This document shows, one piece after another, positions 56,929 through 64,000 of a stretch of DNA of 64,000 bases. A program made the position numbers and the translations under genes. This DNA comes from Thalassocella blandensis (GTDB lineage: Bacteria; Pseudomonadota; Gammaproteobacteria; Pseudomonadales; Cellvibrionaceae), in contig CABFPG010000001.1 in NCBI GenBank assembly GCA_902141825.1, positions 620,001-684,000 on the forward strand, read 5' to 3'. Numbering within the stretch: position 1 is the stretch's first letter; each line of letters begins with the position of its first letter. The notes beneath the pieces were generated by a model. The model had not been told where the DNA came from and did not search any database. It saw only the letters and a program-made list of their open reading frames with translations.

Positions 56929-58212
56929 TTAACCTTCTTTAGACGCCAACGGCATATTTTGGGTTTTATCCTTCGCTTCACTAATTTGGGTTTCACCTTC
57001 CCGAGAGCCTTGAGACGGCTTTGAGGATTCAATGTCAACCTTCATCCCAGCATTCATAAATGGCAACCGCGTTACCAAAACCCTTTCACCAGCATCCAAG
57101 CCGCGCACCAGTATTTCACTACCATTGTTTTGCAGAACATCAACCTGACGAAATTGCAAAGCATTGTCTGCATCTACGAGCGTAACTTGATTTTTCTTAC
57201 GCAACACCTCGCGCGGTAAACTTACAACATCGGCCAGTTCCTTCCCTGCGATTTCCGCAGATACATACATCCCCACGGCTAGGGGTGGGCGAGCAGTATT
57301 CTCCGTCAGATATGGATCTTTAACTTCCGCCACCGCATAAATTACGCGACTTTTAACATCCAAACTTCCTTCTGTTCTGACAATTTTACCTGTCCACTGG
57401 TAGTGTTTACCTCCGTAAACAGTTGAAAGAATCACATCCGGGTAATGCGCTTTGTCATACTGCGCGGTGAGAGGCAAATCGACACTCGCGACCTGGTGAT
57501 CAGTAAGGGGCAATCTCACTTGGACAGCTTCAGTGCTATAAACTTCTGCGATCACGGTACCCGCTGTAACATACTGCCCTGCGTCCACATGTTTTTTACT
57601 GATTCGTCCGTTAAATGGTACGAAAATCTGAGTACGCTCAAGGTTTAAAAGTGCCATGTCCCTGTTTGCTTTTGCCGCATCCAGTGACGATTTGGCAGAA
57701 GCCAATTGTGGCTTACGTAAAAATAAATCATTGGCTTCCTGATTGCCTATATCACGCCACTCTCGCTTCGCCTGACGCGCACGCCCCTTCTCTAAGGCAT
57801 AAACCTCTTCTGCCTTCATGACTTCAGCTTCAGCACGTCGCACGGCAAACTCGTAATCCTGTTTGTCTATCGTCACTATTGGTGTATCTTTTTTAAAGAA
57901 TCCGCCATCCGCATATCCATCAGCAACAGATGTAACCCGTCCAGACACCTCAGCCACTAGATTAATTTTATGGAGGGCTGTAACACTTCCCTGACTGGTA
58001 ACATTCACTTTCTTAATCTGCGGAGCCACCAACATGGTCTCTACTTTCGCTAAGGCCTCTTCCTCTACCACTTTTGCTTCTGGTTTTGGCTTTAGCATTC
58101 CCATTGAGACGATAACCAGTGTTACTCCACCTATCACAGCCAACGAATACAATACGGCTTTAGTACGGTGAGAACGGGTGGAATTTTGATAATTTGAATC
58201 TGTGTGTGTCAC
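56929..58212 (-). CDS. RND efflux periplasmic adaptor (membrane fusion protein)
   Basis: The longest frame begins at a TTG (58218), but AGGA lies 6 nt before the GTG at 58212, which is chosen (427 residues). One N-terminal membrane helix ('VLYSLAVIGGVTLVIVSMGML') anchors it. A lipoyl/barrel-sandwich domain ('NLVAEVSGRVTSVADGYADGGFFKKDTPIVTID'), a helical hairpin (about 120-200), the returning lipoyl half ('IFVPFNGRISKKHVDAGQYVTAGT'), and a beta-barrel with membrane-proximal domain follow. It bridges the RND transporter and an outer-membrane channel. First gene of the two-gene operon. Confidence 0.92.
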   Translation of the reverse strand: MTHTDSNYQNSTRSHRTKAVLYSLAVIGGVTLVIVSMGMLKPKPEAKVVEEEALAKVETMLVAPQIKKVNVTSQGSVTALHKINLVAEVSGRVTSVADGYADGGFFKKDTPIVTIDKQDYEFAVRRAEAEVMKAEEVYALEKGRARQAKREWRDIGNQEANDLFLRKPQLASAKSSLDAAKANRDMALLNLERTQIFVPFNGRISKKHVDAGQYVTAGTVIAEVYSTEAVQVRLPLTDHQVASVDLPLTAQYDKAHYPDVILSTVYGGKHYQWTGKIVRTEGSLDVKSRVIYAVAEVKDPYLTENTARPPLAVGMYVSAEIAGKELADVVSLPREVLRKKNQVTLVDADNALQFRQVDVLQNNGSEILVRGLDAGERVLVTRLPFMNAGMKVDIESSKPSQGSREGETQISEAKDKTQNMPLASKEG

Positions 58213-58874
58213 GTGCAATCCTCGCTTTATAATACGCGTCGCCTAATTACTTTAGGGCTGTAAATAGGTTTCTACGATTCCCAATTTTTGCGCCCTTCCC
58301 CAAAAGTAGGTAATTCTAGCGCTGTTATTTTTTGACTTTACGCTAATGTCAGGTATGACACCTTATTCTTAAAAATGAAACAAGTTGAATGCGTCGAGTA
58401 GACAAACTTGAAAGACAAAATGCTAAGCCTTTAATAATAAACGCCTCGCAGGGGCATCCTGCTTTCCGCAAGAAACTCGACTTAGCGTAAAGTCCATACC
58501 CACCAGACAAAACACACATCGAAATGAGCGATGGAATCGTTTACCCGCCACTAGAAGAGTATTACACATGCCAAACCTGGCTTTCTCTCCCTTTACCCTC
58601 TCTGGCCCAATGGGTGGTTTTGACAAACGACGCTTTAGCCGCCATATGTATTACCCCCACGATAGCAAGAGAATATTACGTCCATGTATAACTGTATTCT
58701 TAACTTTTAACGATTAAAAATAACGGTATACTCCAGTAAACAGTCTTCTTATTCCTTTTTTATAGTAAACCGACTCGCTACCTACTCGATTTGCTTAAGC
58801 CGTGATAAGTTCAGCGACACAGTCACTCACTATTCTCATAACCGCTTAATCAAGCTAAATACAGGATGGCCACG
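58213..58874. other. Divergent intergenic region between the RND operon and the NYN gene
   Basis: 662 bp between divergent genes, so it should hold both promoters. A minus-strand frame (58423-58626, 67 codons from a TTG) is open but lacks a good ribosome site and any recognisable sequence. No repeat seen. Confidence 0.5.
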
Positions 58875-59618
58875 ATGAAAGAAAACATTCAGAAAATTGC
58901 ACTGTTTATTGATGCCGATAATGCACAGGCCAGCAAATTCGACATGGTATTGAGTGAGGTGGCCAAGTATGGCGTTGTAACCATTCGAAAAGCTTACGGT
59001 AACTGGAAATCTCCCACGTTAAAACAGTGGGAAGATATCTTACATGAATACGCAATCCAGCCGGTTCAACAATATGACTTGACCAAAGGTAAGAATGCAT
59101 CGGACATTTCACTTGTTATTGATGCAATGGATATTCTTTATACTAAAGAAATTGATGTTATGTGTTTCATTTCATCAGACTGTGATTTCACTCCCATGGT
59201 GGTACGTGCACTCGCTGAAGGAAAAGTGGTTTTGGGGTTTGGGGAAAGGAAAACACCTCAGCCATTCGTAAATGCTTGTTCCAAGTTTTTGTATTTGGAT
59301 CAAGAAGAACAGACCAATTCAGCAACACCTTCAAAACCACAAAACTTGAAAAGCGACACCAGGCTCATAAACCTGATACGCACAGCAATAGATGCCACCG
59401 CCGATGATGACGGTTGGGCGATGCTTGGCCCCATCGGCTCCCACATATCCAACAAGACCTCTTTTGACAGCCGAAATTACGGCTTCAAGAATCTCAGCAG
59501 TTTAATTAAAGAGATCGACTTATTTGAAATCAAGAGAAACACGGGTAGCAATGCTTTTCTCGTGCGCGATTCCCGGAAAAATAAAAAATCGTCCGAATCT
59601 AAAAAAGCAAAAGCATAA
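58875..59618 (+). CDS. NYN-domain (LabA/DUF88) protein with LOTUS/OST-HTH domain
   Basis: 247 residues from the ATG at 58875, preceded by AGGA at 8 nt; an ATG nine bases earlier is in frame but has no room for a ribosome site. Residues about 5-145 are a NYN (PIN-like) domain with the acidic residues expected for metal binding: 'ALFIDADNAQ', 'GKNASDISLVIDAMD', 'FISSDCDFTPMV'. Residues about 165-235 are a LOTUS/OST-HTH RNA-binding fold ('LINLIRTAIDATADDDGWAMLGPIGSHI', 'FKNLSSLIKEIDLFEI'). The C-terminal tail is Lys/Ser-rich. The pairing suggests an RNA-directed nuclease or RNA-binding regulator in the cytoplasm. The target is unknown. Confidence 0.9.
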   Translation: MKENIQKIALFIDADNAQASKFDMVLSEVAKYGVVTIRKAYGNWKSPTLKQWEDILHEYAIQPVQQYDLTKGKNASDISLVIDAMDILYTKEIDVMCFISSDCDFTPMVVRALAEGKVVLGFGERKTPQPFVNACSKFLYLDQEEQTNSATPSKPQNLKSDTRLINLIRTAIDATADDDGWAMLGPIGSHISNKTSFDSRNYGFKNLSSLIKEIDLFEIKRNTGSNAFLVRDSRKNKKSSESKKAKA

Positions 59619-59654
59619 TTTAAAAACCAGGAATAACTAACGGATATCGCGACC

Positions 59655-60608
59655 ATGCTCAAAGGCTCTCATTACACAAAAACTCTACTGGCCACAATTA
59701 TTTTCCCAACACTTTTTTTACTGGCAAGCTGTACTACCCCAAACAAAGTAACGAGCAATATGCATACTCCTTACCTTGCGGATACTCACAGTTGGTTGAT
59801 GCAGTCGCGCTCCAATAATCTTACATACCAAATTTCCATTGCCTTGCCGGAGAATTACCGAGCAAATGAAACGAAATACAACGTACTGTACGCCGTCGAT
59901 GCAAATATGGAATTCGGTACACTCGTTGAGACAGCTCGAAATCTCAGAGCCATGTGGATGATTGAGGATTTAGTCATTGTTGGAATCGGCTACAATGTAA
60001 AAGGCGGCTGGAATAATGTGATGCCTCAACGAAGTCTGGATCTCACTCCTACCGTTGATCAAAATTGGCTTAACGAAAGAAATACTCACAACCTTCACCA
60101 CCAACTACCTGAGTATATGGGTACAGGAGGCGCAGAGGCTTTCCTGAGTTTTATTTCGAAAGAATTGATACCTCATATTGAAAAAAATTATCGCGTCAAG
60201 CAAGAAGGCAGAGCTCTATTTGGTCATTCATTCGGCGGCCTGTTTGCCACGTATGCGTTGCTTCAAGATACCCCCGTGTTCGAACGCTTTATCATCGGAA
60301 GCCCATCTCTTTGGTGGGGAAAAACCGACCTCCAGGAGGGCGCTATATTTTTACAGGAACAACGCTACGCCAGCCAAAATGCTTCGCTTAACGCTAAGGT
60401 ATTTTTAGCTGTCGGGGCTTTAGAGGAGTCACCAGAGGACGTCAGGTTTGCCATGATCTCCAATGTGGAAAAGCTTGCAGCGACTCTGCAGCAGCGACAA
60501 TACCAAGAGCTTACTTTAAGCACTCGAATTTTCGCCAATGAACATCACATGTCCGTAATTCCTGCTCAAATCAGCTACGGACTAAGAGCGATATACTCCA
60601 ACGAATAA
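59655..60608 (+). CDS. Esterase-family alpha/beta-hydrolase lipoprotein
   Basis: 317 residues. The lipoprotein signal ends 'LFLLASC' (Cys about 26). The fold is that of the esterase D / enterochelin-esterase-like group: 'KYNVLYAVDANMEF', 'LVIVGIGYN', nucleophile S192 in 'LFGHSFGG', and the catalytic His at 297-298 in 'NEHHMS'. The likely acid is near residue 260-265 ('VGALEESPEDV'). Members hydrolyse carboxylic esters, including siderophore esters or acyl sugars; without a siderophore locus nearby the substrate stays open. It starts 36 nt after the NYN gene and may share its transcript. Confidence 0.85.
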   Translation: MLKGSHYTKTLLATIIFPTLFLLASCTTPNKVTSNMHTPYLADTHSWLMQSRSNNLTYQISIALPENYRANETKYNVLYAVDANMEFGTLVETARNLRAMWMIEDLVIVGIGYNVKGGWNNVMPQRSLDLTPTVDQNWLNERNTHNLHHQLPEYMGTGGAEAFLSFISKELIPHIEKNYRVKQEGRALFGHSFGGLFATYALLQDTPVFERFIIGSPSLWWGKTDLQEGAIFLQEQRYASQNASLNAKVFLAVGALEESPEDVRFAMISNVEKLAATLQQRQYQELTLSTRIFANEHHMSVIPAQISYGLRAIYSNE

Positions 60609-60635
60609 ACAAAATAGACTCTTGAGACTAAAGTC

Positions 60636-61070
60636 ATGTATCTCGTTTTTTATTTACTCATTAAATATGTCTTCTACACATGCTGGTGCTATATCGGGCT
60701 GCGCTTTTTAGCTTGTAAAACATCGAACCTCAATTCAAGTATCACCTCACACGCAGCAACTCTGGGCTTTTATCGAATATTGTTAAGTATTGGCTTTGGT
60801 ATTCTTATTGGTCTTATTGTGGGGCCGATCAATTCTGTTATTGGAAATGATTATCTCACCTACATAGCCGTATATAGCCCCGTTAGAATTATCGAGTGGG
60901 GTTTCATCGGATATCTGATCGTAAACCACGAATGGGATCGGATAATGACGATAAAGTTTGCACTTTGGGTGGCAGGAGGAATATTGGTGTCTTTTTTACT
61001 CACAGATCTTCCAGTGTTTGCTGTTTTAGGTGGACCTTTTACGGGCAAAATTGGCAGGGTATTCTGCTAA
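60636..61070 (+). CDS. Small integral membrane protein, unrecognised
   Basis: 144 residues with about four hydrophobic segments ('YLVFYLLIKYVFYTCWCYIGL', 'ILLSIGFGILIGLIVGPI', 'YIAVYSPVRIIEWGFIGYLIV', 'FALWVAGGILVSFLLTDLPVF'). It starts 27 nt after the esterase gene on the same strand. I know no named family; ends two bases before the stop of a convergent small frame. Confidence 0.6.
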   Translation: MYLVFYLLIKYVFYTCWCYIGLRFLACKTSNLNSSITSHAATLGFYRILLSIGFGILIGLIVGPINSVIGNDYLTYIAVYSPVRIIEWGFIGYLIVNHEWDRIMTIKFALWVAGGILVSFLLTDLPVFAVLGGPFTGKIGRVFC

Positions 61071-61071
61071 A

Positions 61072-61257
61072 TCATCCGTAGACAATGAACAACAGAGCAC
61101 AAGTTAAACTTTTATTCTGGTCCGCTAAAATGGGAATTACGTCACTCCAAATCACAGCTTCAAATCCAAATTGCAAAAACCAACTCCTTGTAACGAATAA
61201 ATAATTAATTCCATCAGCCAGAATAATCAATTCAAAAGATAATATCTTTTTACGCAT
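61072..61257 (-). CDS. Possible 61-aa small hydrophobic protein
   Basis: ATG at 61257 with AGGT about 8 nt upstream; the stop abuts the convergent 144-aa gene (1-base gap). The protein has mixed hydrophobic stretches ('LIILADGINYLFVTRSWFLQF', 'ALLFIVYG'). It reads plausibly but is not recognised. Confidence 0.4.
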   Translation of the reverse strand: MRKKILSFELIILADGINYLFVTRSWFLQFGFEAVIWSDVIPILADQNKSLTCALLFIVYG

Positions 61258-61412
61258 TTTGTTTACCTGTTCGCTAGAAATAAAAAATGATTAGCGTTAA
61301 GTTCCACAAAAATCATTAGTTTGTATTTTTTATTTTAAAAGTGTTCCTGCAATGCATAGCGAGAACATTTTTTTAAGAATGGAAAAATACAGACGCCCTT
61401 TTGCAACACAGG

Positions 61413-62585
61413 ATGAAAACAAAGCTCATGAAAAAAAGCACACTAGGTTTATCACTATTGGTAGCGACAAGCTTCTCTGCTCAAAGTTTTGCAGCAGATT
61501 TAGGTGAAGCGACACCTGTCGCCGGCTGGAACGACTTTGAGACTAAAATTGTCGGCGGCGCACCATCCACGCCTGGCGAACGTTCTTACCAGGTATCACT
61601 ACAGTCTTCCAGTAATCGCCATTTTTGTGGTGGTGCACTAGTTGGAGACCGCTGGGTACTTTCAGCTGCGCACTGTATGGGCGGAACCATTCGCGTTCTA
61701 ACGGGCACCAATCGTTTAAGTTCAGGTGGAACCCGGTACAACGTTTCAGAGTATGTGTACTACCCTGGAGACAACCAATTCAGCTACACACACGATGTTG
61801 TATTGATGCGCCTTTCCGGCACACCTGATGCGGATCTGGAACGCTTGAAAATTCCCGATGACTTTATCATGCAGCAAGTCGCCTTCCCTGGTGCCACTGT
61901 TACCGTTTCTGGCTGGGGCGCTTTCCGCTATGGAAGCTCCAGCTCTCCAGATCAGCTGTACGAAGTGGACGTACCCATCGTATCTAACAATGTGTGTAAT
62001 TCACCGCAATCTTACAATGGCCAAATTGAAGACTATGAAATTTGCGCTGGTTTTCAGCAGGGCGGAAAAGACTCTTGTCAGGGCGACAGTGGTGGTCCCC
62101 TCGCCATTCAATATGGTGATGACTTCTACAGTGTTGGCGTCGTGAGCTGGGGTGACGGCTGTGCATCTCCAAATAAATATGGCGTATACGCCAGAACACA
62201 CGCTGTTGCAGATTGGATAAATGACACTATCGGTGCTGATGGCGGTTCAAGCAGCTCGTCTTCAAGTTCCAGCAGCTCTTCCAGCTCCAGTTCTTCAAGT
62301 AGTTCTTCAAGCAGCTCAAGCTCTTCCAGTAGCTCATCGTCCAGCTCAAGTTCTTCCAGTGGTGGAGCGTGCGATAATATTCCGCAATTTGTTTTGGGTG
62401 GGTCCTATCGTAATGGTGACAAAGTTAAAAACAATGGCGATATTTTCCAATGTTACAACCAAAGCTGGTGTGGATCTCTGAACCCTGGAGTGAATTGGTT
62501 CTGGAGCTTCGCCTGGGAGCGTACCGACACCGGAGCTTGTCGCGCTGCAGATCGATCTGTCAGCTACAACACGCTGGCTCTATAA
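61413..62585 (+). CDS. Secreted trypsin-like serine protease (S1A) with poly-Ser linker and C-terminal carbohydrate-binding-like domain
   Basis: The frame opens at a TTG (61401), but the ATGs at 61413 and 61428 both give the signal peptide 'STLGLSLLVATSFSAQSFA'; 61413 is used (390 residues). The activation site is 'KIVGG'. The catalytic triad is complete: H87 in 'SAAHC', D128 in 'HDVVLMR', S226 in 'GDSGGP'; 'DSC' just before it suggests trypsin-like specificity. A Ser-only linker of about 40 residues follows (about 275-315), then a 65-residue domain with 'YRNGDKVKNNGDIFQCYNQS' and 'WFWSFAWERTDTGAC', resembling chitin/cellulose-binding CBM5/12-type modules. It looks like a protease sent to a polysaccharide surface. 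A terminator follows. Confidence 0.92.
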   Translation: MKTKLMKKSTLGLSLLVATSFSAQSFAADLGEATPVAGWNDFETKIVGGAPSTPGERSYQVSLQSSSNRHFCGGALVGDRWVLSAAHCMGGTIRVLTGTNRLSSGGTRYNVSEYVYYPGDNQFSYTHDVVLMRLSGTPDADLERLKIPDDFIMQQVAFPGATVTVSGWGAFRYGSSSSPDQLYEVDVPIVSNNVCNSPQSYNGQIEDYEICAGFQQGGKDSCQGDSGGPLAIQYGDDFYSVGVVSWGDGCASPNKYGVYARTHAVADWINDTIGADGGSSSSSSSSSSSSSSSSSSSSSSSSSSSSSSSSSSSSSSGGACDNIPQFVLGGSYRNGDKVKNNGDIFQCYNQSWCGSLNPGVNWFWSFAWERTDTGACRAADRSVSYNTLAL

Positions 62586-62613
62586 GCTACACCCAGCACT
62601 TTAGCTAAAACAA

Positions 62614-62640
62614 AAAAGGGCAAAATATCTTTGCCCTTTT
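62614..62640 (+). terminator. Bidirectional intrinsic terminator
   Basis: AAAAGGGCAAA and TTTGCCCTTTT pair around a 5-nt loop, followed by more T on plus and preceded by A on minus. It serves the protease gene (plus) and the DUF3096 gene (minus). Confidence 0.9.
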
Positions 62641-62706
62641 TTTATTTCTGTCGAAAATTCAATCGTCTTCCCCACATCACCTTACATGCCAAAACATGCA
62701 AACGCT

Positions 62707-62850
62707 TTATAAGTGCAGCCCCAGTAGCTGAATCACACCAATCGCGATCAGATAAATTGCAACAACATAGTTCAATATCTTGGGTTTCGCTAAAATCAAT
62801 ATGCCTGCAATAATAGAAATAATGGGAATTAATTGGATATGCACTGTCAT
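62707..62850 (-). CDS. DUF3096-type 47-aa membrane protein
   Basis: ATG at 62850 with a strong GGAGG 5 nt upstream; 47 codons to a TAA. The peptide is almost entirely two membrane helices: 'IQLIPIISIIAGILILA', then 'KPKILNYVVAIYLIAIGVI' and a short end 'QLLGLHL'. This matches the DUF3096 pattern (P-I-x-x-I-x-AGILIL-x-x-P-x-x-LNYxVAIYLIxIG). The function is unknown. It is convergent with the protease gene and shares its terminator. Confidence 0.85.
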   Translation of the reverse strand: MTVHIQLIPIISIIAGILILAKPKILNYVVAIYLIAIGVIQLLGLHL

Positions 62851-63216
62851 GCCAGCCTCCAGTCAGCTTGGTGATTAATATTTAGTATATTGTGATTGCT
62901 TAAGAAGCCGTGAGAGACACAAGCTGGCTAAATTTTTAACGGGCTAAACTGCCGCTAGAACCTGCCCTACCTTCAACCCTAGTCCTTCAACCCAGGCCCT
63001 TCAACCAAGAACACTTTTTAAACAATTCTGTATTAAACCGGAGCGATGTGTTCGTTTTCTGATGAATTTACAATTTATTTCATTAAGACTATTAGAATTA
63101 CCCTATAGTTCCCCTCGTTCCACTCAGGCACAAAAGCCGAACTCTAATACCCGGCCAAGGTCTGAGTCATCAGAATCACTGTAAATACCAAAATGAAAAC
63201 GTTTAAGGAAATTCCA
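62851..63216. other. Intergenic region between DUF3096 and SIMPL genes
   Basis: 366 bp between divergent genes. It has three loose tandem copies of CCTTCAACC (about 62968-63006, period about 15-18 bp) and presumably both promoters. No gene seen. Confidence 0.5.
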
Positions 63217-63909
63217 ATGAAAATATTTTTCACGTTCTTAGTGGCAATGGCTCTGGCATCTGCAAGCTGGGCAGGTGAATTTGACCGCCCCCACATCACG
63301 GTATTTGGTAGCGCCAAAACTGAAGTTGTGCCAGATGAAATGCAATGGCATGTAACCGTAGAAAATCGTGGAGCAGAATTAAAAGAAGTTTCGAAAACTC
63401 ACTCAGATCAAGTAAAACAAGTTCTGGCTACAATTCGTAAATACGCTTCCAGCGAAAAAGACATTCAAACCTCGGGCATGCGCTTTGGCGAAAACTATGT
63501 TTACCGGAACAATTCACGTGTAAAAGAAGGCTATCAGGCCACGACAAGCATCAATTTTAAAATGACGCAGTTCAAGAAATATGAAGCGCTTTGGTTAGCG
63601 CTGTCCGAATATAAGACGGTAAATGTAACTGGCGTATCCTACGACTACTCCAAAAAGGTAAAAGCGCAAAATGAAACTCGAGTCAACGCGTTACTGGCGG
63701 CAAAAGATAAAGCCCGCGCACTGGCTAAAGCCATGGGTTCAGATATCGGTGAGGTGATGATCATTGAGGAGCAAGGAGGAAGCACTCCCGTGTTTAATTC
63801 ACCAAGAATGGCCATGCTAGACAACGCTGAAAGTGGAAGCCCGATTTCTCCAGGAACAATTTCCATTGAAATGGACATTAAACTGGTTATGGCCATCATA
63901 GCCAAATAA
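63217..63909 (+). CDS. SIMPL-domain (DUF541) periplasmic protein
   Basis: The ATG at 63217 has AAGGA 7 nt upstream and begins a clean signal peptide (MKIFFTFLVAMALASASWA); an in-frame ATG at 63193 lacks this. 230 residues. The SIMPL pattern is clear: 'HITVFGSAKTEVVPDEMQWHVTVENRG' at the start of the mature part, 'IQTSGMRFGENY', 'GYQATTSINFKMT', 'ALLAAKDKARALAKAMGSDIGEVMIIEE', and a closing 'ISIEMDIKLVMAI'. SIMPL proteins (for example YggE/BP26) are periplasmic or surface-associated and assemble into rings; some have been tied to oxidative stress. The exact role here is unknown. Confidence 0.9.
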   Translation: MKIFFTFLVAMALASASWAGEFDRPHITVFGSAKTEVVPDEMQWHVTVENRGAELKEVSKTHSDQVKQVLATIRKYASSEKDIQTSGMRFGENYVYRNNSRVKEGYQATTSINFKMTQFKKYEALWLALSEYKTVNVTGVSYDYSKKVKAQNETRVNALLAAKDKARALAKAMGSDIGEVMIIEEQGGSTPVFNSPRMAMLDNAESGSPISPGTISIEMDIKLVMAIIAK

Positions 63910-63919
63910 GGCTACATTC

Positions 63920-63952
63920 AAGTGAAAAACGGGACCCTCCGTTTTTCACTTT
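63920..63952 (+). terminator. Intrinsic terminator after the SIMPL gene
   Basis: AAGTGAAAAACGG pairs with CCGTTTTTCACTT around a 7-nt loop, 10 nt after the stop, followed by T. Confidence 0.85.
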
Positions 63953-64000
63953 TAACCCGCTAAGCGATACAAAAATTTTTCAACACTCAGTGCAGTATAA

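Noticed and set aside
58423-58626. 67-codon minus-strand frame in the RND/NYN intergenic region
   Set aside because: TTG start without a ribosome site, no hydrophobic or domain pattern I can recognise; an internal ATG start would leave fewer than 50 residues.
1-64000. tRNA, rRNA, insertion sequences, prophage or integrase genes
   Set aside because: I looked for TpsiC-loop-like motifs, transposase DDE patterns and integrase motifs while reading and found none that hold up.

Overview
The window looks like a chromosomal segment of a marine, polysaccharide-degrading gammaproteobacterium of the Cellvibrionaceae type (Saccharophagus / Teredinibacter / Cellvibrio relatives). This is an inference from content: long poly-serine linkers in a cellulase, a trypsin-like protease and a nuclease-like lipoprotein; CBM2 and CBM6 modules joined to GH5 and GH6 catalytic domains; and moderate GC. 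I saw no rRNA, tRNA, CRISPR array, transposase or integrase.

Layout, left to right. 1-3.1 kb (minus): a truncated poly-Ser lipoprotein ending in an endonuclease/exonuclease/phosphatase domain, then a secreted two-CxxCH cytochrome-like protein. 3.3-20.3 kb (minus): a two-partner secretion locus, with a giant 4968-residue TpsA adhesin followed by its TpsB transporter. The TpsA carries about 25 copies of a W-x-I / GG-x-D-x-F module, and a long perfect hairpin sits across its stop codon. 20.6-25.8 kb (minus): two paralogous lipoproteins (Ig-like repeats plus a predicted beta-propeller) whose promoters and 5' ends share a perfect 313-bp repeat. A third relative with a Pro-Thr linker lies at 42.5-44.7 kb. 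25.9-30.8 kb (minus): a five-gene, partly translationally coupled operon headed by a DUF4123 T6SS effector adaptor, with an unrecognised 683-residue candidate effector and a secreted candidate immunity protein. 31.6-36.3 kb (minus): a cellulase of about 1588 residues with three catalytic domains, CBM2-GH5-GH6-CBM6-GH5, with a membrane-bound AraC-type regulator upstream.

38.6-42.2 kb (minus): a histone-deacetylase-family protein next to a Pat-type protein lysine acetyltransferase, a likely acetylation/deacetylation pair. The ATP-grasp part of the Pat appears internally deleted. 45-53.4 kb (minus): a CPA2/Kef antiporter, a small Cys-rich secreted protein, an astacin metalloprotease with four C-terminal Cys repeats, an ABC exporter and an MFS transporter. 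53.8-58.2 kb (minus): an RND efflux pump and its periplasmic adaptor. 58.9-64 kb: a NYN/LOTUS protein, an esterase lipoprotein, a membrane protein, a poly-Ser-linked trypsin-like protease and a SIMPL protein on the plus strand, with a 47-residue DUF3096 protein on minus that is easy to miss.

The common theme is the cell surface and outside world: secreted hydrolases, adhesion, interbacterial competition, efflux. A second theme is that many intergenic regions hold short, locus-specific tandem duplications (units of about 11-20 bp). The strongest candidates for something new are the three-catalytic-domain cellulase, the DUF4123-linked candidate effector/immunity operon, the TpsA repeat module, and the Pat/HDAC pair with its rearranged ATP-grasp.
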